From Solibacillus isronensis (GTDB taxonomy: Bacteria > Bacillota > Bacilli > Bacillales_A > Planococcaceae): a DNA stretch of 64,000 bases. Position 1 is the stretch's first letter; each line of letters begins with the position of its first letter. Under the pieces are notes generated by a model. That model was not told the DNA's origin and made no database searches. It saw only the letters and a program-made list of their open reading frames with translations. The position numbers and the translations under genes were made by a program. The stretch spans positions 682,001-746,000 of the forward strand of contig NZ_JAMBOC010000001.1 of the NCBI RefSeq assembly GCF_023715405.1, in the 5' to 3' direction. This document shows, piece by piece, positions 1-9,962 of the stretch.

Positions 1-1536
1 GAATTATTGGGTGGAAATATTGAGAATTTTGGTGAGTATAACCTTCTGTATTTCTATGATAAAACTTATACAAATAGTGAAACGGAAATTATTTGTAAGA
101 AAGTTTCTAGTCTTGTCCATTCTCTGGGAGTGGAAAAAGGAGATCGGGTGTTAATTTGTATGCCAAATTGTCCCGAAGTTATTTTCTCTTACCAAGGAGT
201 ATTAGGAGTTGGTGGCATCATTGTACCAGCTATGTATCTTTTACATGAAAATGAAATCAACTTTATTTTAAAAAATTCTGAAGCAAAAGTTATTATTACA
301 TCATCTATTCTATTGCAAAAATTAAAAAATGCATCCAGTGATTTATCTGTTAAACCCAAGATTATTTGCATTGATCAACCAAGAGAGGAAGATATACAAG
401 AAGAGTTCGAAATCATTGAATGGGAAAAGGCTCTTTCTAATATATCAATTTATGAAAATGCTCCTTTAGAGTTAAAAGAATCAGATGTAGCCGTCATCCT
501 TTATACATCCGGCACTACGGGTATACCGAAGGGAGTTATGTTAACGCATAAAAATCTCTACTCAAATTCAATGTCAGGATTAAAACTTAGAGCGGAGGAC
601 GAAATAAGAAGTACTACTCTAGGTGTTCTTCCTCTAGCCCATATTTATGGTTTTGGCATTATGAATAGTATGTTTTTGCTAGGAAGCTCAGTTGTTATTT
701 TTGATAAATTCGATGCGGAAGAGGTATTTAAGGTTATTGAAAAATTTAAAGTAAAATCCTTTGCTGCAGTTCCGGCTATGGTGCATGCGATGTATTATCA
801 TCCGAATGCCTATAAATATGACTTATCTAGTTTAGAAACAGTTGGATCGGGGGCTGCTGCACTAGCGATTAGCTTACGTCATAAGTTTAAAGAAAAATTT
901 GGGGCTGAGGTACGAGATGCGTATGGACTTTCTGAAGCATCGCCAGGAGTTGCTACACAACGTAATGATATGCCGATTAAAGAAGGTTCTGTAGGAGTAC
1001 CAATGCCAGGTGTAAACATTAAAATCGTGGATGAAGGTGGATATGAGGTACCAGTTGGGGATGTCGGTGAATTATTAGTACAAGGCGATAATGTAACGCC
1101 TGGTTATTTTAAAAATGAAGAAGAAACAAAAAAGGCACTACAAAATGGATGGCTTCATACAGGGGATATGGCAAAAGTGGATGATGAAGGCTATCTGTAC
1201 ATTGTAGATCGTAAAAAGGATTTAATTATTCGAGGTGGATTTAATATTTATCCGAGAGATTTAGAGGAATTGCTAGTTAAACATGAAGCTGTTTTGGAAG
1301 CTGCGGTGATTGGTGTTCCTTCCGAAAAAATGAGTGAAGAAATTGTTGCTTGTATTGTGAAAAAGCCGGATGCAGAAGTAAGTGCAAGTGAATTAATCGG
1401 ATACTGCCAACAAAATTTAGCTAAATATAAGACACCTCGTCATATTGAATTCATTCAGGAACTTCCGAAAAATGGTGTTGGGAAAATCATGAAAATAAAG
1501 CTGAGAGAACAATTTGCTAACCTGATATTAGATTAA
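1..1536 (+). CDS. Acyl-CoA synthetase (AMP-forming), 5' end cut by window
   Basis: ATP-dependent ligase that activates a fatty or aromatic acid to its CoA thioester through an acyl-adenylate. The reading frame is open to base 1 and the first visible residues already align inside the usual N-terminus, so the true start probably lies a few codons upstream. Visible family motifs: P-loop-like YTSGTTGIPKG (about residue 165), YGLSEASP, GWLHTGD, DRKKDLIIRGG, and the C-terminal catalytic lysine in NGVGKIMK. It heads the visible operon and probably feeds the hydratase, SDR and thiolase downstream. Substrate cannot be read from sequence. It is distinct from the second ligase at 33807-35330. Confidence 0.9.
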   Translation, partial: ELLGGNIENFGEYNLLYFYDKTYTNSETEIICKKVSSLVHSLGVEKGDRVLICMPNCPEVIFSYQGVLGVGGIIVPAMYLLHENEINFILKNSEAKVIITSSILLQKLKNASSDLSVKPKIICIDQPREEDIQEEFEIIEWEKALSNISIYENAPLELKESDVAVILYTSGTTGIPKGVMLTHKNLYSNSMSGLKLRAEDEIRSTTLGVLPLAHIYGFGIMNSMFLLGSSVVIFDKFDAEEVFKVIEKFKVKSFAAVPAMVHAMYYHPNAYKYDLSSLETVGSGAAALAISLRHKFKEKFGAEVRDAYGLSEASPGVATQRNDMPIKEGSVGVPMPGVNIKIVDEGGYEVPVGDVGELLVQGDNVTPGYFKNEEETKKALQNGWLHTGDMAKVDDEGYLYIVDRKKDLIIRGGFNIYPRDLEELLVKHEAVLEAAVIGVPSEKMSEEIVACIVKKPDAEVSASELIGYCQQNLAKYKTPRHIEFIQELPKNGVGKIMKIKLREQFANLILD

Positions 1537-1573
1537 TATAAGTAGTTTAATATACTTGAAAGGAGGCATTCGA

Positions 1574-3613
1574 ATGACTGGAAAAAATGACACACTACTC
1601 CAAGTAGAGGAAATGAAGACGGTTTTTAAGACCAGAAAAGGTAACCTAGAAGCTGTTGATGGTATTTCATTTAGTATTTCTAAAGGTGAAACAGTAGCGA
1701 TTGTAGGTGAATCAGGTTCTGGTAAAAGCGTATCAGCACTCTCGATTTTACGTTTGTTGGACAGTAATGGAGAAGTCACTTCCGGGAAAATCCTGTTTAA
1801 TAATTTAAATTTAAAAGATATTAGTAATGAGGAAATCCGAAAAATTCGAGGAAATGAAATTGCCATGATTTTTCAGGATCCGATGACATGCTTAGACCCT
1901 GTATACACGATCGGTGATCAGATTACCGAAACGATTAAAATTCACGAAACACTTAGTAAAAATGAACTTCAGGAACGTGCACTAGAATTATTAAGGTTAG
2001 TTGGACTTCCGGACCCTGAGAGCCGTATTAATGCCTATCCACATCAATTATCGGGTGGTCAAAGACAAAGAGTAATGATTGCCATAGCACTTGCATGCAG
2101 ACCTAGTTTAATTATTGCAGATGAACCTACAACAGCTCTTGATGTGACTGTCCAGGCACAGATTCTGCAATTACTGAAAGATTTGCAAACCCAGTTTGGA
2201 ACAGCGATTATCCTTGTTACACATGATTTAGGTGTTGTAGCGGAAATGGCGGATAAAGTAGTTGTTGTCTATGCTGGGCAGGTTGTAGAACAGTCGAATG
2301 TGAAGGATTTGTTTAATAAACCTCAACACCCGTATACAGAAGCATTAATGAAAAGTATTCCAAAAATTGATACAAGTAAAGAACGTAAATTGCTCACGAT
2401 AAAAGGAAATGTTCCAAGTTTAATAGAAATTCCAGCTGGTTGCCGTTTTCATCCAAGGTGTCCTTTTGCTACTGATAAGTGCATAAGTGAGGAACCACCA
2501 CTTTTTGAATTAGCAAATGGTCGAGAAAGCAAATGTTGGATTGCAGATCCCAACCTGACAGGAAATTGGGAGGGACCAATTTTAACAGAAGAAAATGAGC
2601 CTGTCTTTGAGCTCAATCAACATTTAATCAGTAAAAAGAATTTATTGGAAGTAACAGACTTAAAAAAATACTTTCCTATCACAAAAGGAATACTGTCAAA
2701 AACAATCGGACACGTTAAGGCAGTGGATGGGGTAACACTGAATATTCATAAAGGCGAAGTTCTTGGTCTTGTAGGTGAATCCGGCTGTGGTAAATCAACT
2801 GTTGGAAGATTAATAACAGGTCTTATTGACTCAACGAATGGGGAAGTAAGTTTTGATGGAAAACAATTATCAAATATTAATAGAAAAGAGAAAAAAGTTC
2901 TAAGGAAGCGGGTTCAATTTGTTTTTCAAGATCCCTATAGTTCTCTAAATCCGAGGATGACAATTCTCGATATTATTGGTGAACCATTAGAAGTGCACAA
3001 TCTAGCAAAAGGAAGTTTAAAGCGTCAACGGGTAGGAGAGCTGCTTGAAATCGTAGGGCTATCTAAAAATGATATGCATAAATTTCCTCATCAATTTTCA
3101 GGAGGTCAAAGGCAAAGAATTGGTATAGCAAGGGCTTTGGCAACTGAACCAGAGCTTCTGATTTGTGATGAGGCAGTGTCCGCATTAGATGTTTCTGTTC
3201 AAGCCCAAATTTTAAATTTATTAAAAGATCTTCAGTTGAAATTAGGGTTATCTTATTTATTTATCTCTCATGATTTAACGGTAGTCAAATATATTTCAGA
3301 TAGAATAGCTGTCATGTATTTAGGAGAAATCGTAGAAGTGACCGATTCACAAACTTTATTTACAGAACCGCTCCATCCATATTCAAAGGCACTTATTTCC
3401 GCTGTACCAATTCCAAATCCTAATATTCAACCAGACCGAATTATCCTAAGTGGTGAAGTTCCAAGTCCATCAAACCCTCCAAGCGGATGTAAATTTCATA
3501 CGAGATGTCCTTTTGCAATGGATCTTTGTAAAAAAGAAAAACCTGAACTAATGGAAATTACAGAAGGTCATACTGTTGCCTGTCATTTCTATAAGGAGGT
3601 GTCACACATATGA
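1574..3613 (+). CDS. Fused oligopeptide-type ABC transporter ATPase (DppD-DppF fusion)
   Basis: Energises the importer formed with the next three genes. One 679-residue chain carries two complete nucleotide-binding domains: Walker A GESGSGKS then GESGCGKS, signatures LSGGQRQRV and FSGGQRQRI, Walker B IIADEPTTALD and LICDEAVSALD. Each is followed by an oligo_HPY extension with a Cys pair (RFHPRCPF, KFHTRCPF). DppD and DppF are usually separate genes. The second Walker B has Ala where Pro is usual. The ATG at 1574 is chosen because AAAGGAGG ends 7 bases before it. The 3' end overlaps the permease start by 4 bases. Confidence 0.93.
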   Translation: MTGKNDTLLQVEEMKTVFKTRKGNLEAVDGISFSISKGETVAIVGESGSGKSVSALSILRLLDSNGEVTSGKILFNNLNLKDISNEEIRKIRGNEIAMIFQDPMTCLDPVYTIGDQITETIKIHETLSKNELQERALELLRLVGLPDPESRINAYPHQLSGGQRQRVMIAIALACRPSLIIADEPTTALDVTVQAQILQLLKDLQTQFGTAIILVTHDLGVVAEMADKVVVVYAGQVVEQSNVKDLFNKPQHPYTEALMKSIPKIDTSKERKLLTIKGNVPSLIEIPAGCRFHPRCPFATDKCISEEPPLFELANGRESKCWIADPNLTGNWEGPILTEENEPVFELNQHLISKKNLLEVTDLKKYFPITKGILSKTIGHVKAVDGVTLNIHKGEVLGLVGESGCGKSTVGRLITGLIDSTNGEVSFDGKQLSNINRKEKKVLRKRVQFVFQDPYSSLNPRMTILDIIGEPLEVHNLAKGSLKRQRVGELLEIVGLSKNDMHKFPHQFSGGQRQRIGIARALATEPELLICDEAVSALDVSVQAQILNLLKDLQLKLGLSYLFISHDLTVVKYISDRIAVMYLGEIVEVTDSQTLFTEPLHPYSKALISAVPIPNPNIQPDRIILSGEVPSPSNPPSGCKFHTRCPFAMDLCKKEKPELMEITEGHTVACHFYKEVSHI

Positions 3614-4557
3614 TTGACTATATTGTTAGGCGCTTAATTTTTGGGATATTCGTACTATTAATTATGACAACCTTCATTTTTATCATTATGAGAGCGGTAC
3701 CTGGTGACGTTGTGACCCTTCAGTTGGCCAATTCTGGTGCAACACCTGAACAAATGGCTGCATTGAAAGCTGAAATGGGTCTAGATAAAAGTGTTTTTGG
3801 TCAACTGATAGATTGGGGTAAAAATGCGCTTCAAGGAGATTTGGGTAGTTCTCTTTGGTCAGGTAAGGAAGTATCCCAGATTATATTAGACAGACTTCCC
3901 GTAACGATACAATTAGCACTAATGGCAATTGTTTTAGCCATCATTATCGGTATTCCGATTGGAGTTATTTCCGCTGTTAAACAAAATACATTTATAGATC
4001 ATTTTTTAAAAGTAATTTCAATTGGAGGATTATCTATTCCAAGCTTTTGGTTGGGACTAATCTTATTAACTGTATTATCACTGTCTTTCAATTGGATTCC
4101 ACCACTTGGTTATCAATCATTCGCAGAAAATCCTATTGTTAATCTACAGCAAATGTTCTTACCCGCAATTTGTCTAGCTATTACACTAAGTGCCAGTATA
4201 GTTCGTATGACAAGATCGGCTGTTCTTGAAGTACTGCATTCGGAGTTTATCAGAACGGTACGGGCAAAAGGTGCGAAAGAAGCGGTTGTAATATTCAAAC
4301 ATGCCCTTAGAAACTCGTTGATTTCAGTTATTACATTAATTGGTTTACAAATTGGATATCTGCTTGGAGGAACTGTAGTACTTGAATCCATTTTTGCACT
4401 CCCAGGATTAGGAAGTCTGATTTTTGAAACTGTATTAGTGAGAGATTATCCAGTTGTTCAGTCAACCGTACTGGTCTTTGGAGCGATGTTTTTATTAGTA
4501 AATTTGATGGTGGATGTGATGTACGGTTGGGTAGATCCACGAATTAGAACTAAATAA
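3610..4557 (+). CDS. ABC transporter permease, DppB/OppB type
   Basis: Inner-membrane permease of the same importer, 315 residues. It has the N-terminal membrane anchor of DppB proteins (IVRRLIFGIFVLLIMTTFIF), the AVPGD motif after the first helix, several further transmembrane helices, and the EAA-type loop around RTVRAKGAKEAVVIFKHALRN that docks on the ATPase. The start ATG overlaps the ATPase stop (ATGA), with AAGGAGG just upstream, so translation is probably coupled. Substrate is unknown; context in an acyl-CoA catabolic operon argues against a plain nutritional peptide permease. Confidence 0.92.
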   Translation: MIDYIVRRLIFGIFVLLIMTTFIFIIMRAVPGDVVTLQLANSGATPEQMAALKAEMGLDKSVFGQLIDWGKNALQGDLGSSLWSGKEVSQIILDRLPVTIQLALMAIVLAIIIGIPIGVISAVKQNTFIDHFLKVISIGGLSIPSFWLGLILLTVLSLSFNWIPPLGYQSFAENPIVNLQQMFLPAICLAITLSASIVRMTRSAVLEVLHSEFIRTVRAKGAKEAVVIFKHALRNSLISVITLIGLQIGYLLGGTVVLESIFALPGLGSLIFETVLVRDYPVVQSTVLVFGAMFLLVNLMVDVMYGWVDPRIRTK

Positions 4558-4601
4558 AAAATGCCTCAATATTCTTGTTTCAAGAAAAGGAAGTGATTCA
4601 T

Positions 4602-5507
4602 TTGTCTCAAATACAACTAGACTCTGAGTTGCCAAAAGAGAGTATAAAGGCGAGCAGGAACATACACTTAAAAAAATTTAAAGAGGATTGTAAACGCTTT
4701 ATTCAAACGCAAAAAATTGGCTTTATATCTCTTTTAATTATTCTTTTAGTTTTCACCGTCGCTGTATTTGCACCTTTCATTGCACCGTTTGACCCAATTA
4801 GTCAAGATCGTACAGCATTTTTGGCAGCACCAAACTCACAACATGTGATGGGCACTGATGATTTAGGACGTGATGTGTTTAGTCGTCTAATTTTTGGTTC
4901 ACAAATATCGTTACTTGTTGGAATTGTAACAGTCGTTATTTCAATTGTATTAGGAACATTAATTGGAATGATTTCTGGATATTTTGGTGGGGTAATCGAT
5001 TTAGTAATTCAAAGAATAATGGATGCAATTATGTCAATTCCAGCTTTAATTCTTGCTTTATTTATTGCAGCTTTGTTGGGACCTGCCATCCAAAATGTAA
5101 TTATAGCATTGGTGATTATCGAGATACCTCGTTTTGCTAGGATTGTTCGAGGGGAAATGATGAGAATCCGAGAATCTAATTATGTTGAAGCATCTCGCTC
5201 GGTCGGTGCAGGTTCATTTCGAATCATTATGAGACATGGATTGCCAAATATGATGGCACCAATCATTGTCATGGCAAGTCTTGCTTTTGGTCAAACAATT
5301 ATTGCTGAAGCATCACTTAGTTTTCTTGGAATAGGAACTCCACCACCGAATCCATCCTGGGGGTTAATGTTGAGTGATGCGAGTAGATACATGGAAAGTG
5401 CACCATGGCTTGTGCTTTTCCCTGGTTTAGCCTTATGTATACTAGTTTTGGCATTTAACTTATTTGGGGATGCACTTCGGGATTTCCTTGATCCCAAAAT
5501 GTCTTAG
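4602..5507 (+). CDS. ABC transporter permease, DppC/OppC type
   Basis: Second permease subunit, about 301 residues. It contains the N-terminal cytoplasmic segment and first helix typical of OppC_N, the HVMGTDDLGRDVFSRL motif, and the EAA-loop EASRSVGAGSFRIIMRHGLPN. The TTG at 4602 is preferred over an in-frame TTG at 4575 because AAGGAAGTGA sits just upstream of 4602. Follows the DppB-type permease by 44 bases and precedes the binding protein. Confidence 0.9.
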   Translation: MSQIQLDSELPKESIKASRNIHLKKFKEDCKRFIQTQKIGFISLLIILLVFTVAVFAPFIAPFDPISQDRTAFLAAPNSQHVMGTDDLGRDVFSRLIFGSQISLLVGIVTVVISIVLGTLIGMISGYFGGVIDLVIQRIMDAIMSIPALILALFIAALLGPAIQNVIIALVIIEIPRFARIVRGEMMRIRESNYVEASRSVGAGSFRIIMRHGLPNMMAPIIVMASLAFGQTIIAEASLSFLGIGTPPPNPSWGLMLSDASRYMESAPWLVLFPGLALCILVLAFNLFGDALRDFLDPKMS

Positions 5508-5544
5508 GCAGTTAATAACAATTTTCCCTTAGGAGGAAATATTT

Positions 5545-7164
5545 ATGGATAAAAAACTGAGATCCATAATCTATGTGTTGATTTTGGGGTTATTAGTACT
5601 TGTTATAAGTGCTTGCTCCGCTGACGAATCATCAGATGAAGGGCCAGACGATAAGGATGGAGGAACTACTGCACCGAAAAGTGGTGGAACCTATACCATT
5701 CTTACACCTGCAGATCCTGATATGCTCGATCCTCATCGTCAGTCATCAATTTATACACATATGCTTGCAGGATTAGTTTATAACAAGCTAGTTACTTATG
5801 AAACAGGACCGGATGCAGCTTATACAGATTATAATGTTGTGCCGGATCTTGCAGAGCGTTGGGAAGTATCTGATGATGGAAAGACTTATACGTTCCATCT
5901 TCGAGAGGCATATTGGCATGATGTAGAGCCGGTAAATGGCAGACAGTTAACGGCAGAGGACGTTGTATCGACAATGGAAAGAATCATCAATTTGCCTGGT
6001 CATCAAGCAGCATTATTATCTGTAGTAGAAAGTATCGTGGCGCAAGATGATCAAACAGTAGTCTTTACATTAAAACAGCCATTTGCTCCGTTTTTAAATT
6101 TCATGGCAAACCATTTCATGTGGATTTTACCTAAGGAAGCGATTGATGGGAAAGTTGATTTAGCAACTGACGCCATTGGAACAGGTCCATTTGTGTTAGA
6201 AAAATGGGAAGATAACGTGCAGGCTACTTACAAAAAAAATCCGAATTATTATGAAGAAGGCAAACCGTATTTAGATGAAATTATTTATAAAGTCGTACCG
6301 GAACAGGGCTCACGGATAGCAGCATTTCGTACAGGTCAGGCAGATTCTATAGGTGGACTATCCCCTGAAGAAATAACACAATTACAAAAAACAAATCCAA
6401 ATATCAAAATTTTTGAAGCTCTGTTTGCTACGCAGGAACAGTTGTATATGAATATGGAAAGAGAACCTTTTACGGATTTACGGGTACGGAAAGCCATTAG
6501 TATGGCTGTTGACCGAAAATCAATGGTTAAGGCTATCTACGGCGGCGGTGAAACGAGTGGACCAGTCAATCCTTCATTAGGTGATTGGGCCTTACCTTTA
6601 GAAGAGAGAGAAAAATTATTATCATATAACCCAGAAGAGGCAAAAAAGCTACTGGCAGAGGCTGGGTATCCAAATGGTTTTGATACTACCATGATGGTAA
6701 CGAATGGCTACGGAGAACAACTTGTGCGTGTCGCACAATGGGTTGCGGAAGATTTAAGAAACGTGGGAATTAATGTCGAAATAGAGGTGGTTGAATATGC
6801 TGCTTACTTCTCGGAAAAATGGCCGAATGTCGATTATGACATGGGTGTAGGCTATCAAACATATTTCCAGGAGCCTGATGAATGGCTTCGTACGCAATTA
6901 CACACGGATGGCTCCAGAAACTGGTATAACATCAGTGACCCGGAATTAGACAAATTGCTTGATGAACAGAGAACAATACTGGATGTTGAAAAAAGAAAAC
7001 AATATATCTATGAAATTCAACGTTATGTTTTAGAAAATGTAGTTAATCCGATTCCAATCACAACTTATTATACGAAGACTCCGATACAGCCTTATGTAAG
7101 AGATTCATATCCACATGCTTCATACGGATACGGATATTTAAAAGATGTTTGGTACGATAAATAA
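5545..7164 (+). CDS. Extracellular solute-binding lipoprotein, family 5
   Basis: Captures the substrate outside the cell and delivers it to the permease pair. Residues 1-24 form a lipoprotein signal with lipobox ISAC and lipidated Cys24, followed by a charged, disordered Ser/Asp/Glu/Gly linker. The rest is a SBP_bac_5 (DppA/OppA) fold of normal length (539 aa), with the DPDMLDPHRQ start and FTDLRVRKAISMAVDR motif. RBS TAGGAGG lies 9 bases before the ATG. Family members bind peptides, nickel, opines or other small molecules, so the ligand stays open. Confidence 0.92.
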   Translation: MDKKLRSIIYVLILGLLVLVISACSADESSDEGPDDKDGGTTAPKSGGTYTILTPADPDMLDPHRQSSIYTHMLAGLVYNKLVTYETGPDAAYTDYNVVPDLAERWEVSDDGKTYTFHLREAYWHDVEPVNGRQLTAEDVVSTMERIINLPGHQAALLSVVESIVAQDDQTVVFTLKQPFAPFLNFMANHFMWILPKEAIDGKVDLATDAIGTGPFVLEKWEDNVQATYKKNPNYYEEGKPYLDEIIYKVVPEQGSRIAAFRTGQADSIGGLSPEEITQLQKTNPNIKIFEALFATQEQLYMNMEREPFTDLRVRKAISMAVDRKSMVKAIYGGGETSGPVNPSLGDWALPLEEREKLLSYNPEEAKKLLAEAGYPNGFDTTMMVTNGYGEQLVRVAQWVAEDLRNVGINVEIEVVEYAAYFSEKWPNVDYDMGVGYQTYFQEPDEWLRTQLHTDGSRNWYNISDPELDKLLDEQRTILDVEKRKQYIYEIQRYVLENVVNPIPITTYYTKTPIQPYVRDSYPHASYGYGYLKDVWYDK

Positions 7165-7265
7165 ATTACTCAACATTATAGAGTGTTGGATACTATTTGT
7201 GTAAAAAAATATCGTCACATGGAAGGTATGTGAGAAAAATTCCGACAAAAAAAGGATTGAGTACT

Positions 7266-8231
7266 TTGCAAAGGATAGAAAAAATAGAGTTAACAACCAA
7301 CTTCCCGATTGGTCCGGTAAATTCATATGTTGTGTTTGGAGAGAAGTTAACCCTTATTGATGCCGGTCTAAAAAATAAACAGGGTTGGGATGATCTCAAT
7401 AATGGCCTGCATCGTCTAGGCGTTGAAATAACCGATCTTGAACAAATTGTATTAACACATCACCATAATGATCATACAGGTCTTGTGGACTGGATTTTAG
7501 AGAAGAATCCTACTATTAAGATTTTTGCTCATAAAGATACTGAAATGATTTTAAAGGATGAAAGCTATATAGAATGGAGCGCTGAATTTTTTCACAACTT
7601 ATTCATTGAATTTGGTTTAACAGAAGATATGGCTATCAAGTCAGCGTTTCGAAAGGGACACCGGGATTATTTCCAAACTGCATCTGTTGATGAGGTCCTA
7701 GAGGAGGGAGATATGGTACCGGGTTTACCTTCATTTCAAGTAATAGAAACGTTAGGTCATTCACAGGATCATATTTCATTTTATAGCACGGATGAGCAGC
7801 TGTTCATTTGTGGAGATCACATTATCAAAGGGGTCCATGGAGGGATGTGGATGGATGCACCTAAACCCGGAAATACGCGTGCAAAACCCTTAATCCAATA
7901 TCTAAAGAATTTAGAAAAGTGCAGAAAACTTTCTGCTAACTTTACTTTTTCAGGACATGGCTCCATTATATCCGATTTAAATGGAGCAATTGACGGACAT
8001 ATAAGCAATATAGAACATCGTGTAAGTCGTGTGATCAATACACTAAAAAAAGCAAATGGTGCTGCAACCGGATTTGAAATTATACAAGACATGTACCGGG
8101 GAAGGTATGAGAAAGCTGTAATTACATTTTTGTTTGAAATTATAAGTGTACTGGATTTATTAGAAGAACGGAATATTGTCATTTCAGAAAAACAAAATGG
8201 AGTATTTAAGTACCGATTAGTAAATAATTAG
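7266..8231 (+). CDS. MBL-fold metallo-hydrolase, LACTB2-like
   Basis: Metal-dependent hydrolase of the metallo-beta-lactamase superfamily. The HHHNDHTG metal motif, a downstream histidine in TLGHSQDHISF, GDHII and a final SGHG supply the usual dinuclear ligands. The C-terminal 70 residues look like the winged-helix tail of LACTB2-type proteins. I take the TTG at 7266, with AAAGGA 9 bases upstream, because an earlier TTG at 7197 lacks an RBS and would add a poorly conserved leader. Position between the transporter and the beta-oxidation genes suggests a thioesterase or lactonase role, which is inference. Confidence 0.85.
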   Translation: MQRIEKIELTTNFPIGPVNSYVVFGEKLTLIDAGLKNKQGWDDLNNGLHRLGVEITDLEQIVLTHHHNDHTGLVDWILEKNPTIKIFAHKDTEMILKDESYIEWSAEFFHNLFIEFGLTEDMAIKSAFRKGHRDYFQTASVDEVLEEGDMVPGLPSFQVIETLGHSQDHISFYSTDEQLFICGDHIIKGVHGGMWMDAPKPGNTRAKPLIQYLKNLEKCRKLSANFTFSGHGSIISDLNGAIDGHISNIEHRVSRVINTLKKANGAATGFEIIQDMYRGRYEKAVITFLFEIISVLDLLEERNIVISEKQNGVFKYRLVNN

Positions 8232-8331
8232 TGAAAAAAGCATAATGTTTCGTTTGACTGAATAATTCTTTAAAACTACTAATAAAATGTTAAGACACAA
8301 AATTTTAGTAGATAAGGCAGGAGGAATTTAT

Positions 8332-9096
8332 TTGACTGGAAGATTTGAAAATAGAGTTGCATTTATAACTGGCGGTAGTCGCGGTATAGGGAAAAGCATT
8401 GCAGAAACTTTTACTGAAGAAGGAGCAAAAATAGCCATAATTGATATTGATACGGAAGCATTACAAAATGTACAGTCTGAATTTAAAGAAAAAGGATTCG
8501 ACATTTTAGCCCTACAGGCAAATGTTGTGAATTCACATGAAGTTGAGGCCGCGATGGAACAGGTTATGAAGGAATATGGATCAATTGATATTTTGGTTAA
8601 CAATGCAGGCATTATCCGCGATAACTTACTATTTAAAATGACAGATAATGACTGGAATCAGGTAATCGATGTTCACTTAAAAGGTGCCTTTAATACAACG
8701 CGTGCAGCACAAAAATACATGGTTCAGCAGAAGTATGGAAGAATTATTAATATTTCTTCAACTTCAGCATTAGGGAACCCAGGCCAAGCAAATTATTCAA
8801 CGGTTAAAGCCGGGTTGCAAGGTCTGACAAAAACACTGGCGAGAGAATTCGGGAAATTTGGCATTACTACAAATGCAGTTGCACCTGGTTTTATCGAGAC
8901 AGATATGACGAAAGCTACTGCAGAACGAATCGGCGTACCTTTTGAAGATTTCCTAAAGGCAGGTGCCAGTAAAATACCTGTTGGCAGAGTTGGAAAGCCT
9001 AGAGATATCGCAAATGCAGTTGCTTTCTTTGCCGATGAAAATTCCTCATTTGTAAACGGGCAAGTACTCTATGTAGCTGGCGGACCGACAAATTAA
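8332..9096 (+). CDS. Short-chain dehydrogenase/reductase, FabG-like
   Basis: NAD(P)-dependent oxidoreductase of 254 residues. It has the Rossmann glycine motif TGGSRGIG, NNAG, and the catalytic ISS plus Y155-S-T-V-K159 arrangement. In this operon the natural role is 3-hydroxyacyl-CoA dehydrogenase between the MaoC hydratases and the thiolase. The TTG at 8332 is preceded by GGAGGAA; an upstream ATG at 8287 has no RBS. A biosynthetic FabG is less likely since no fatty-acid synthesis genes are near. Confidence 0.88.
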   Translation: MTGRFENRVAFITGGSRGIGKSIAETFTEEGAKIAIIDIDTEALQNVQSEFKEKGFDILALQANVVNSHEVEAAMEQVMKEYGSIDILVNNAGIIRDNLLFKMTDNDWNQVIDVHLKGAFNTTRAAQKYMVQQKYGRIINISSTSALGNPGQANYSTVKAGLQGLTKTLAREFGKFGITTNAVAPGFIETDMTKATAERIGVPFEDFLKAGASKIPVGRVGKPRDIANAVAFFADENSSFVNGQVLYVAGGPTN

Positions 9097-9113
9097 AGAG
9101 AAGGGATGAAGTT

Positions 9114-9563
9114 TTGTATACAGAGTATATTGGACTAACTTCTAACAAAGTAAGAAATGTAATTGAAAGAGAGCTTGTAAGAAGATTTGCTGAATCCATT
9201 GGAGATAATCATCCAATCTATACTGATGAAGAGATTGGTAAACAATCACGATATGGCACAAATATTGCTCCCCCTACATTTCCAAGGGTGCTTAGATCTG
9301 GTTATATCGATGGACTCAAATTACCGTTAAAAGGATTAATACATGGTGAACAGATTTATCATTATGAACGCCCCCTTTTGGTTGGAGAGGAAGTCTATTG
9401 CTACTCGAAAATAGAAGATTACTATGAAAAAGAAGGCAGCACCGGAAAAATGGGCTTCCTGAAGATGACACGGTATGGTGAAGACAGAGATGGGAGATTA
9501 ATTTTCACTGAAGAGTCGATCACAATCATCACGGAAACGGTAAGGAGGTCCTTAAACGTATGA
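9114..9563 (+). CDS. FAS1-like MaoC N-terminal dehydratase subunit
   Basis: Small hot-dog-fold protein (149 aa) of the MaoC_dehydrat_N/HadA type, recognised by RRFAESIGDNHPIY followed by NIAPPTFPR. Such subunits lack a full catalytic site or share it with a partner and form heterodimeric (R)-specific enoyl-CoA hydratases. It starts with TTG 17 bases after the SDR stop and overlaps the next gene by 4 bases, which supports an obligate pair. Role as one half of the hydratase is inferred from the pairing. Confidence 0.82.
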   Translation: MYTEYIGLTSNKVRNVIERELVRRFAESIGDNHPIYTDEEIGKQSRYGTNIAPPTFPRVLRSGYIDGLKLPLKGLIHGEQIYHYERPLLVGEEVYCYSKIEDYYEKEGSTGKMGFLKMTRYGEDRDGRLIFTEESITIITETVRRSLNV

Positions 9564-9958
9564 CAGTTTTAGCAGATATAAGAAAAGGTGAATCTCTTGA
9601 AACGACACTAGAACCCGTATCGAGAATGGATTTAATCAAGTATTCAGGTTCTTCCGGTGATTTTAATCCGATTCATACAATTGATGAAGAAGCTAAAAAA
9701 GCTGGTCTACCAGGAATTATTGCTCATGGTATGTGGACGATGGGCAACCTTTCCAAGCTGTTTACGGCTTATTATGATGAGGGCTATATAAAAGATTATA
9801 ATATTCGATTTACAGGAATGGTGTTTTTAAATGATGTTCTTACTTTAAAGGCTGACTTAGTTGACATAGTGGATCAATCACTAATCTTTGATGTGAAAGC
9901 TATAAACCAGCATCAAAAAGCTGTGGTTAAGGGAAAATTAATATTTGAACGTTATTAA
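9560..9958 (+). CDS. MaoC-type enoyl-CoA hydratase subunit
   Basis: Second hot-dog subunit, 132 residues. It carries the hydratase-2 catalytic motif GDFNPIH (Asp and His) and the AHGMWTMG helix. The ATG overlaps the stop of the preceding MaoC gene and has AAGGAGG upstream, so the two are probably translated together and act as a heterodimer, as known for HadAB and ChsH1/H2-type enzymes. It would hydrate an enoyl-CoA for the SDR. Confidence 0.85.
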   Translation: MTVLADIRKGESLETTLEPVSRMDLIKYSGSSGDFNPIHTIDEEAKKAGLPGIIAHGMWTMGNLSKLFTAYYDEGYIKDYNIRFTGMVFLNDVLTLKADLVDIVDQSLIFDVKAINQHQKAVVKGKLIFERY

Positions 9959-9962
9959 TTAA

